Source: Luteimonas vadosa (GTDB taxonomy: Bacteria > Pseudomonadota > Gammaproteobacteria > Xanthomonadales > Xanthomonadaceae). Taken from it: a stretch of 64,000 bases of DNA. Positions 1-8,554 of the stretch are shown piece after piece. Within the stretch, counting starts at the first letter, position 1; each line of letters starts with the position of its first letter. The notes under the pieces were generated by a model, which was not told where the DNA came from, made no database searches, and saw only the letters and a program-made list of their open reading frames with translations. The DNA lies in contig NZ_BAABJY010000003.1 in assembly GCF_039543545.1 (NCBI RefSeq), forward strand, positions 1 through 64,000, in the 5' to 3' direction. A program made the translations under genes and the position numbers.

Positions 1-42
1 AGGGGGCTGCCTGGGCGGGTTCGAATCCATCACGACCCACCA
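1..42 (+). pseudogene. tRNA-Lys-like 3' end (partial)
   Basis: The stretch holds a T-loop GTTCGAATC at 19-27 and ends with ACGACCC-A-CCA, which matches the acceptor 3' strand, discriminator and CCA of bacterial tRNA-Lys. The T-stem does not pair properly (GCGGG against CCATC), so a functional tRNA is doubtful. The 5' part would lie left of the window and cannot be judged. Confidence 0.5.
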
Positions 43-134
43 TCTTTAATTCGGAGCCCTTGGACATCCAGCGCGGTGTCGCGGGCGTTTCTTTTTCGTC
101 AGCCGCGCGCGCGGCATGGGTGATGCGGGGGCGG

Positions 135-176
135 AGGGGGCTGCCTGGGCGGGTTCGAATCCATCACGACCCACCA
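135..176 (+). pseudogene. tRNA-Lys-like 3' end, second copy
   Basis: This copy is identical to the 42 bases at the window start and ends in CCA. The 76 bases ending here (101-176) do not contain the GGGTCGT acceptor 5' strand, D-arm or anticodon arm of tRNA-Lys, so this is only a 3' fragment. It could have arisen as an attachment-site duplication or by slippage within the array. Confidence 0.55.
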
Positions 177-306
177 TTTTCATTCAGAACCCCTCGACGT
201 CCAGCGCAGTGTCGCGGGCGTTTCTTTTTCGACAGCCGCGCGCGGCATGGGTGATGCTGCGGAGGTGGGACTGTCTAGGCGGACTGGAGCACATCACAAC
301 CGGCCA

Positions 307-428
307 CTCCTTCTTGCCGCTGTCCCTCGGTTCCAACAGTTTCCGGGCCGCCCCGATGCGATTCATGGTGTCCGCATCCGGAGGACGGGGCCGGAGGCTC
401 CCGGCGTGGCTTGTACGGATCCGTGGTT
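307..428. other. Short non-coding spacer downstream of recQ
   Basis: The 122 bases between the decayed repeat and the recQ stop hold no convincing gene, hairpin terminator or known element. The open frames crossing it on both strands have no ribosome binding site and arginine- and proline-rich, low-information translations. Confidence 0.5.
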
Positions 429-2240
<1,812 letters not shown>

Positions 2241-2416
2241 GCGGCTAGGGTAACAAGCCGTAGGCCGAGCGACGTCAGTCGTGGGTGTGGGGAAAGGTCA
2301 GGCAACTCCGCGTGCCGGGGCACGCTCGTGGCTCGATGAGGAAGCATCGACCAGAAGCGCCCCGCTCGACGCATTGCCAGACGCCCGGCGCCTTGGTGGC
2401 GTTGCCACCACCCTGG

Positions 2417-2440
2417 CCCTCGCCCGCAAGCGGGGGAGGG
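2417..2440. repeat. REP-like GC-rich palindrome
   Basis: CCCTCGCCCGC pairs with GCGGGGGAGGG across an AA loop, 10 of 11 positions matching. GC-rich palindromes of this style are common between genes in Xanthomonadaceae. No thymine run follows, so it is called a dispersed repeat and not a terminator. Confidence 0.5.
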
Positions 2441-2469
2441 GATTGGGATTCGGTGCGCGGGGGGTTTGC

Positions 2470-2590
2470 GTCAGGTGTGCACGGGGTGCGGAATCTGCTG
2501 CGTTGGGTGCATCAAGTACCTGGGGTTTGCGTCAAGTACGTGGGGGATGCGTCAAGTACGTGGGGTTGGCATCCGGCGCGTGGGGACCGG
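2470..2590. repeat. 20-bp tandem repeat array
   Basis: Two near-perfect units, GTCAAGTACGTGGGGGATGC (2531-2550) and GTCAAGTACGTGGGGTTGGC (2551-2570), are flanked by ATCAAGTACCTGGGGTTTGC (2511-2530) and ATCCGGCGCGTGGGGACCGG (2571-2590). Weaker units precede them from 2470, one of 21 bp. A spacing near two helical turns would put every copy on the same DNA face, as in binding-site arrays, but slippage is enough to explain it. Function is unknown. Confidence 0.7.
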
Positions 2591-2726
2591 CACCAGTTCC
2601 TTCCCGGAGTGTCGGCATGAGGTGCGCGCCGGATTGAACGAACAGGTCGTCCCGCAGGTCAGTGAATGCCGGCGCAGCGCGGGGGACGCTCGCTCTTCAG
2701 AGGATCCCGGTTCCCCCACCGCATGC

Positions 2727-3287
2727 CTATTGCAGCAGCGAGCGCAGCATCCAGGCGTTCTTCTCGTGCACCTGCAGGCGTTGCGTCAGCAGGTCGACAG
2801 AGGGGTCGTCGCCGGCCTCGTCGGCGGTGGCCAGGACGTTTCGGGCGGTGCGGCAGACGGCCTCGTTGCCCTTGGTGAGCTGGCGCACCATCTCCTGCCA
2901 GTCGGCGGCGTCCTTGAGGCCGGGCTCTTCCGGGATCGACGACAGGGACGTGTATTCGGCATACGAACCCGGCGCGTTGAAGCCCAGCGCGCGGATGCGT
3001 TCGGCGATCTCGTCCAGCGCCCCCCATTGTTCGGTGTACTGGCCTTCGAACATGTTGTGCAGGGAATTGAACATCGGCCCGGTCACGTTCCAGTGGAAGT
3101 TGTGGGTCTTGAGGTAGAGCGTGAAGCTGTCGGCGAGGAAGGCGGACAGGCCTTGCGCGATCTTCTTGCGGTCGCCGCTGCCGATGCCGATGTCGATGGC
3201 CGGGCCCTTGTCGCTGCTTCCCGGCGATGCGGCGGGCTGGGCCTTGGAGGTCTTGGGCGTGGGTTTGGACTTGTCTTGCTTGGCCAT
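2727..3287 (-). CDS. dps: Dps-family DNA-binding ferritin
   Basis: The 186-residue product is a starvation and oxidative-stress ferritin that oxidises Fe(II) with peroxide, stores iron in a 12-mer and coats DNA. The core carries the Dps signature from THNFHWNVTGP through FNSLHNMFEGQYTEQW to ALDEIAERIRALG, with the ferroxidase His, Asp and Glu in place. The N-terminal 35 residues are rich in Lys, Ser and Pro, which fits a flexible DNA-binding tail. The start MAKQDK is preferred over an ATG ten codons upstream because GGAG sits seven bases before it. It is divergent from hrpA with 62 bp between starts. Confidence 0.93.
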   Translation of the reverse strand: MAKQDKSKPTPKTSKAQPAASPGSSDKGPAIDIGIGSGDRKKIAQGLSAFLADSFTLYLKTHNFHWNVTGPMFNSLHNMFEGQYTEQWGALDEIAERIRALGFNAPGSYAEYTSLSSIPEEPGLKDAADWQEMVRQLTKGNEAVCRTARNVLATADEAGDDPSVDLLTQRLQVHEKNAWMLRSLLQ

Positions 3288-3349
3288 CGGGTTTCTCCGT
3301 TCGGGGGATGACGCCACAATAGGCGGATGCGGCGAGAGAATGAAATGCA

Positions 3350-6300
3350 GTGTTGCCGTCGAGCCGACCTGTGAAGCCTATCGACCGCAATGCAAGCGCA
3401 GCGTCAAGGGAGCCTGGTGGCCCGCGACATCACGCGCCGATCGAGCGTGCCTGCAGCCGCGACGCGGCGCGCCTGCAAGGCCTGTGGCGGCGCTGGCAGG
3501 CTGCGCCCGGCGACGACAAGGCGCGTGCCGCGTTCGAGGATGCGCTTGCCCGGTCCGTGGCACGCCGTGAAGCGCGGGCGGCCAGTCTGCCGCAGGCGGA
3601 CGTCGACCCCACGTTGCCGATCGCCAGCCAGGCCGCGCGAATCGTCGCGCTGCTGCAGTCGCACCAGGTGCTGGTGGTCGCCGGCGAAACAGGCTCCGGC
3701 AAGACCACCCAGCTGCCCAAGCTGTGCCTGGCGGCGGGGCGCGGGGCGGCGGGCATGATCGGATGCACCCAGCCGCGCCGGATCGCCGCACGCGCGGTCG
3801 CGCGGCGGGTGGCGGAGGAGCTGCAGGTGCCGCTGGGCGGCGCGGTCGGGTTCCAGGTGCGCTTCAACGACCAGGTCACGGCCGACACCGCGGTCAAGTT
3901 CATGACCGACGGCATCCTGCTGGCCGAGATCGCGTCGGATCGCTGGCTGTCGGCCTACGACACGCTGATCATCGACGAGGCCCATGAGCGCAGCCTCAAC
4001 ATCGATTTCCTGCTCGGCTACCTCAGGCAGCTGTTGCGCAAGCGCCGCGACCTCAAGCTGATCGTGACCTCGGCGACCATCGACACCGAGCGTTTCGCAC
4101 GACACTTCGGCGGTGCGCCGGTGGTCGACGTCGAGGGCCGCGGCCATCCGGTCGAAGTGCGCTGGCGCCCGCTGGAAGGCGAGGGCGCGGACGAAGGCGA
4201 GCGATCCGTGCTCGACGGCATCGTCGCGGCCTGCGACGAGATCGCGCGCGGCCGGCCCACCGGCGACACCCTGGTGTTCCTACCCGGCGAGCGCGAGATC
4301 CGCGATGCGCATCGTGCGCTGGAAGGCCGCAACTACCGCCATACTGAAGTGCTGCCGCTGTACGCACGACTGTCGGCGCGCGACCAGGACCGCGTATTCC
4401 ATCCCGGCACCCAGCGCCGCATCGTGCTGGCGACCAATGTCGCGGAAACCTCGCTGACCGTGCCGCGGATCCACCACGTGGTCGATCCCGGGCTGGCGCG
4501 GGTCAAGCGCTACAGCCCGAGGCTGAAGCTCGACCGGCTCCACATCGAACCGGTCAGCCAGGCCAGCGCCGACCAGCGCAAGGGCCGTTGCGGGCGCGTG
4601 GCGCCGGGGGCCTGCTACCGCCTGTATTCGGAAGCCGACTATGACGCGCGGCCTGCCTTCACCGATCCGGAAATCCGACGCGCCGCGCTGGCGGGCGTGA
4701 TCCTGCGGATGCTGTCGCTGGGCTTGTCCGGCGGCGACGGCGGCCGTGGCAAGCCCAGGCGTCGCGGCGGGGGTGCGACGTCGACGTCGAAGTCCGGCAA
4801 CGCGACGCTGGTCGAGGACTTCCCTTTCCTCGATCCACCCGATCCACGTGCGATCGCCGACGGCTGGCAGCAGCTGCAGGAGCTGGGTGCGGTCGACGAC
4901 CAGCGCGCGCTCACCGCCATCGGCCGCACCATGTCCCGGCTGCCGGTCGACGTGAAACTGGCGCGGATGCTGGTCGCGGCCAACGACCGCGGCTGCCTGC
5001 ACGACATGCTGGCGATCGCTGCCTTCCTGGGCATCCAGAATCCCCGCGAGCGCCCGGCCGACCAGCGCGCCGCGGCCGATGCCGCGCACGCGCGGTTCAG
5101 CGATCCGAGGTCCGAGTTCGTCGCCATCCTCAAGCTCTGGACTGCCTACCAGGCCGCGCACGAGGACATGACTCAGTCGCAACTCCGGCGCTGGTGCGCG
5201 ACGCACTTCCTCGGATTCCTGCGCATGCGCGAGTGGCGCGAGCTGCACCGGCAACTGAAGCTGCAGTGCGAGGCGCTGGGTTGGGAGGTGCGCCGTGACG
5301 CAGGGCTCGAGGGATTCACCGAGGGTGAGACCGAGGATCCGGGCAAGCGCGATCGCCTTCCCTCGCGTACCGATGGCAAGCACCGCGCCGCGTACGAGCA
5401 GCTGCATCGCGCACTGATCGCCGGCTTGCCCACCCAGGTCGGCCACCGCGTGGCCACGGACAAGGCCGGCAAGTCCGCCGTGCTTTACGAAGGGCCCCGC
5501 GGCCGCCGGTTCCAGTTGTTCCCGGGCTCGACGCTCGCCGCCAAGCCACCCCCGTGGGTGCTGTCGGCGACCCTGCTCGACACCGAGAAGGTCTGGTCGT
5601 TGACCAACGCGGCCATCGAGCCGGAATGGGCCATCGCCGAGTTGCCGCACCTGCTCGCCCGCCGCCACTTCGATCCGCGCTGGTCGCGGAGCCAGGGGCG
5701 AGTGGTTGGAAGCGAACAGATCTCGCTGTTCGGACTGGTGTTGGCGCCGAAGAAGCCGATCCATTACGGCGGGCTGTACCCGGAGGGATCGCGCGACTTC
5801 TTCCTCCGCGACGGGTTGGTGGCCGGGGAAATCAACACCCGCAGCGCATTCGTCGCCCGCAACCGGCGCGTCCTGGCGCAAGCGGAGCAGGAGGAGGCCA
5901 AGCAGCGGCGGGTCGGCCTGGTGGTCGACGAGTCGTGGATGACGCAGTGGTACCGCGCGCGCATCCCGGCGGAGATCGTCAGTGCCCAGGCCCTGGACGC
6001 GTGGTACGCGAAGCTGCCGAAGGACAAGCGCCGCGCACTGGAGTGGTCGCACGACGACCTGATGGTCGCCGATGCCAGCGATGCCGGGGCGTTCCCGGAC
6101 TACCTCGCGCTGGGCGACGCGCGCCTCGCGGTCAGCTACCGGTTCGAGCCCGCCGCGGTGGACGACGGCATGACCGTGGTCGTCCCGCTGCACCTGATCA
6201 ACGCGCTCGACCCGGCGCGCCTGTCGTGGCTGGCACCGGGGCTGGTGCATGACAAGGCCGTGGCGATGATCAAGTCGCTGCCCAAGTCGCTACGGCGCAA

Positions 6301-7480
6301 CTTCGTGCCGGCGCCGGATTTCGCGCAGGCTTTCGCGGCCGCGCATGGTCCGGCGGAGCCCGATGCCTTCGCAGGCGCGCTGGCGCGCTTCCTCCGGCGC
6401 ATGACCGGTGTCGATGTCCCGCCGACGGACTTCGACGAAGCGGCCCTGGAGCCGCACCTGCGTGCGAACCTGCGGCTGGTCGACGCAGAGGGGCGCGAAG
6501 TGCTGGCCGAAACCCGGGATCTCGGCGACTTGCGGGACCGGTTCGGGCAACGTGCGGCAGCGGCGTTCGCGGCGCGTGCCGCCGAAGGCATGGCGCGCGA
6601 CGGCATGACCGCGTTTCCGGCGGACTCTATCCCCGAGTCGGTGCCCGGTGCGGGCGGCGTGCCTGCGTACCCCGCGTTGCACGACGACGGCGGCAGCGTC
6701 TCGCTCGCGGTGCATGCCGACCGCGACGAGGCCCTGCGCCACCACCCGCGTGGTGTCCGGCGGCTGCTGGCGATCGCGCTGGCGGCCACCCTCCGGCAGG
6801 CCCGGAAGCAGTTGCCGGTCAGGCCGAAGACCGCGCTGCTGTACGCGGCGATCGAATCGGCCGCCCCGCGGGATACCGGCGGCAAGCCGGTCGACCACCT
6901 GCGCGAAGACCTGGTCGACGGCGCCTTCGAGGCAGTCGCCCGGGAGGGGCTGGAAGACGTCCGCGACGCCGATGCGTTCGCGTCACTCGTGGACCGGACC
7001 GGCAAGGCGCTCTTCGCCGAAGCCACGCGGCGCCTGCGGCTGGCCGAAGCGATCCTCGACCAGGTCGCCGAGGTCCGCGCGCGCCTGGAGTCCCCGCTGG
7101 TCGGCTGGGCCAGCGGCAACCTCGACGACATGCGCGCACACCTCGCGGCGCTGACGCCGCCGGGCTTCCTCCGGGAGACGCCGGGCGGGTTGCTCGAACA
7201 CTACCCGCGCTACCTCAAGGCACTGGCCTTGCGCGCGGAACGGGCGCTGCGCGACCCGCTGCGCGACCAGCAGCGCATGCTGGAGCTCAAGCCCTTCGTG
7301 GACGCCTTGCGTGCCGCCGAGGCGGCCGGTGCCGGCGGCGAGGCGGGATGGCGCGCCTTGCGCCATGAACTCGAGGAACTACGCGTGTCGATCCATGCCC
7401 AGGAGCTGGGCACGCAGGTGGCGGTGTCGCCGAAGAAGCTGGCGGCACGCGTCGCGGCGCTGCGCGGCGAGCCTAGTTGA
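3350..7480 (+). CDS. hrpA: ATP-dependent RNA helicase HrpA
   Basis: This DEAH-box helicase of up to 1376 residues (E. coli HrpA about 1300) rescues stalled ribosomes and remodels mRNA. Walker A GETGSGKT is at residues 112-119, DEAH at 209-212, SATID follows, and motif VI reads QRKGRCGRV. HA2 and OB-fold regions follow, then the long HrpA-specific C-terminal half of about 600 residues that separates it from HrpB. A Gly/Arg-rich insertion (GGDGGRGKPRRRGGG) lies near residue 465. The GTG start at 3350 is uncertain; a GTG seven codons on is an alternative. Its 3' end overlaps the convergent gene by 8 bp. Confidence 0.95.
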   Translation: MLPSSRPVKPIDRNASAASREPGGPRHHAPIERACSRDAARLQGLWRRWQAAPGDDKARAAFEDALARSVARREARAASLPQADVDPTLPIASQAARIVALLQSHQVLVVAGETGSGKTTQLPKLCLAAGRGAAGMIGCTQPRRIAARAVARRVAEELQVPLGGAVGFQVRFNDQVTADTAVKFMTDGILLAEIASDRWLSAYDTLIIDEAHERSLNIDFLLGYLRQLLRKRRDLKLIVTSATIDTERFARHFGGAPVVDVEGRGHPVEVRWRPLEGEGADEGERSVLDGIVAACDEIARGRPTGDTLVFLPGEREIRDAHRALEGRNYRHTEVLPLYARLSARDQDRVFHPGTQRRIVLATNVAETSLTVPRIHHVVDPGLARVKRYSPRLKLDRLHIEPVSQASADQRKGRCGRVAPGACYRLYSEADYDARPAFTDPEIRRAALAGVILRMLSLGLSGGDGGRGKPRRRGGGATSTSKSGNATLVEDFPFLDPPDPRAIADGWQQLQELGAVDDQRALTAIGRTMSRLPVDVKLARMLVAANDRGCLHDMLAIAAFLGIQNPRERPADQRAAADAAHARFSDPRSEFVAILKLWTAYQAAHEDMTQSQLRRWCATHFLGFLRMREWRELHRQLKLQCEALGWEVRRDAGLEGFTEGETEDPGKRDRLPSRTDGKHRAAYEQLHRALIAGLPTQVGHRVATDKAGKSAVLYEGPRGRRFQLFPGSTLAAKPPPWVLSATLLDTEKVWSLTNAAIEPEWAIAELPHLLARRHFDPRWSRSQGRVVGSEQISLFGLVLAPKKPIHYGGLYPEGSRDFFLRDGLVAGEINTRSAFVARNRRVLAQAEQEEAKQRRVGLVVDESWMTQWYRARIPAEIVSAQALDAWYAKLPKDKRRALEWSHDDLMVADASDAGAFPDYLALGDARLAVSYRFEPAAVDDGMTVVVPLHLINALDPARLSWLAPGLVHDKAVAMIKSLPKSLRRNFVPAPDFAQAFAAAHGPAEPDAFAGALARFLRRMTGVDVPPTDFDEAALEPHLRANLRLVDAEGREVLAETRDLGDLRDRFGQRAAAAFAARAAEGMARDGMTAFPADSIPESVPGAGGVPAYPALHDDGGSVSLAVHADRDEALRHHPRGVRRLLAIALAATLRQARKQLPVRPKTALLYAAIESAAPRDTGGKPVDHLREDLVDGAFEAVAREGLEDVRDADAFASLVDRTGKALFAEATRRLRLAEAILDQVAEVRARLESPLVGWASGNLDDMRAHLAALTPPGFLRETPGGLLEHYPRYLKALALRAERALRDPLRDQQRMLELKPFVDALRAAEAAGAGGEAGWRALRHELEELRVSIHAQELGTQVAVSPKKLAARVAALRGEPS

Positions 7481-7955
7481 CCTGCGTGACCTTGGCGCGC
7501 ATCGAGTCACCGTCGACCTGCAGGTACCAGCCGCCGAGCAGGCCGGGCGAGAGGAGGATGGCCGGCGAGGCCTTGAACTTCGACTTGGACACGTAGTACT
7601 CGGGCGTATCGATGACCCGCCAGGTCTGGCCGTTCTCGAGGGTGAACCGGGTGCCATTGCTCCAGCCGCGGAACTCGCCGACGAGCCGGGTCGTGACTGG
7701 CTCGCGGGCCGGGCCGAACAATCCGCCGCCGTCCGGCCGGGGGCGTGCCTGCTCGCGCGCCACGACGGCCGCCGTGTCCGCGCGGAGGATGGCATTGAGG
7801 CGTTCGAGCTGGGCCGCGGACAGGCCGTCGAGGCCGGTCTCGCGGAGCTGTTCGGGCGTCAGCCGCTGTTCGAGCGGTACGTAGGGCTCTTCGGCGAAGG
7901 CCGGCGGCAGGAACGCTGCCCCGGCAAGGAGGGTGCACCAGGCAAGAACGCGCAT
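7473..7955 (-). CDS. Secreted protein of unknown function, paralogue of its upstream neighbour
   Basis: The 160-residue product begins with a clear signal peptide (MRVLAWCTLLAGAAFLPPAFA, cleaved near residue 21), so it is probably periplasmic. A short helical segment LTPEQLRETGLDGLSAAQLE is followed by a charged stretch. The C-terminal half is beta-rich with GEFRGW, FTLENGQTWRVID and WYLQVDGDSMRAKV. It shares that layout and many residues with the product of 7996-8490, which points to tandem duplication. I do not recognise a named family; the C-terminal half could be a small SH3-like or OB-like barrel. The stop overlaps the end of hrpA. Confidence 0.85.
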   Translation of the reverse strand: MRVLAWCTLLAGAAFLPPAFAEEPYVPLEQRLTPEQLRETGLDGLSAAQLERLNAILRADTAAVVAREQARPRPDGGGLFGPAREPVTTRLVGEFRGWSNGTRFTLENGQTWRVIDTPEYYVSKSKFKASPAILLSPGLLGGWYLQVDGDSMRAKVTQVN

Positions 7956-7995
7956 GGAGTGGATCCCGTGCTGGATGGAATCGGAGTCGGGGGCC

Positions 7996-8490
7996 TTACT
8001 TGATCCGCTGCACCTTGGCCCGGGTGTTGTAACGGCCGACCTGCATGTACCAGCTGTTGCCGACCATGCTCGGAGTGATCTTCACCTCGGGGTTGGTGAG
8101 GCGGGCCCCCACCAGCGATGCCTCGTCCACCTGCTTCCACACGTTGCCGTTGTCCAGCGTGTATTCGCGGCCACGCGCGAAGCCGCGGAACTCGCCGGCG
8201 ATGGTGGCCACCACGGGTTCGCTGGAGCCGAAGCTGAAGAAGCCGCGGTTGTCGTCCTCGACCCGCTTCTTGGCCTCGGCGGCGGCGGTCTCGACCGTGC
8301 GGTTCAACCAGGCATTGAGCCGGGCGAGTTCGGCAGGGCTGAGCTTGTCCAGGCCGGCGGCCTTGAACTCCTCCGTGGTCATCTGCCGCTCGATGCCCTG
8401 GGCGGCCGCGTCCTGCGCCATCGCCGGCAGCGAGAACGCCAGCAGCATGCAGGCGAGCAGGGGTTGGATGAATCCGGATCGCATCGTCAT
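7996..8490 (-). CDS. Secreted protein of unknown function, paralogue of its downstream neighbour
   Basis: The 164-residue product has a signal peptide (hydrophobic stretch LLACMLLAFSLPAMA, cleavage after AMA). A helical segment MTTEEFKAAGLDKLSPAELA aligns with the neighbour, and the C-terminal half has GEFRGF, YTLDNGNVWKQVD and SWYMQVG. The start MTMRSG is chosen because AGGA lies eight bases upstream and the signal peptide follows at once; the open frame extends much further upstream without secretion features. It is separated by 40 bp from the paralogue, probably co-transcribed with it, and divergent from relA. Confidence 0.85.
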   Translation of the reverse strand: MTMRSGFIQPLLACMLLAFSLPAMAQDAAAQGIERQMTTEEFKAAGLDKLSPAELARLNAWLNRTVETAAAEAKKRVEDDNRGFFSFGSSEPVVATIAGEFRGFARGREYTLDNGNVWKQVDEASLVGARLTNPEVKITPSMVGNSWYMQVGRYNTRAKVQRIK

Positions 8491-8554
8491 GGCCTGTTCC
8501 TCATGGCGTGAGGCCGCTAGTGTAGTCGCTCCCCCGCAGGAAACATGAAGCGCC

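Larger units (their letters stand above)
1..307. repeat. Three tandem degenerate copies of a roughly 130-bp unit containing a tRNA 3' end
   Basis: Positions 1-134 and 135 to about 260 are two copies of one unit, and 260-307 starts a third, more decayed copy. The first 42 bases are identical in copies 1 and 2 and end in ACGACCCACCA. The rest is roughly 85 percent similar by eye, including a shared GCGGGCGTTTCTTTTTC tract (81-97 in copy 1) that resembles a tRNA terminator tail. In copies 2 and 3 a GTGATG (120-125, 251-256) can pair with CATCAC (162-167, 292-297) although the loop between has diverged. No full cloverleaf can be drawn. The array looks like the remains of repeated duplication or integration at a tRNA 3' end. 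Confidence 0.75.
2241..2726. other. Repeat-bearing 486-bp spacer between recQ and dps
   Basis: The spacer lies upstream of recQ and downstream of dps, both on the minus strand. It contains a REP-like palindrome (2417-2440) and a 20-bp tandem array (about 2470-2590), described separately. Open frames here on both strands lack ribosome binding sites and have biased composition, so no gene is called. Confidence 0.6.

Noticed and set aside
2470..2590. CRISPR array
   Set aside because: The units are contiguous 20-mers without spacers and degrade outward, and no cas gene is in the window.
4280..6250. A 656-codon antisense frame within hrpA
   Set aside because: Low-information Arg/Gln/Leu-rich translation, no start signal, and fully inside a conserved helicase gene.
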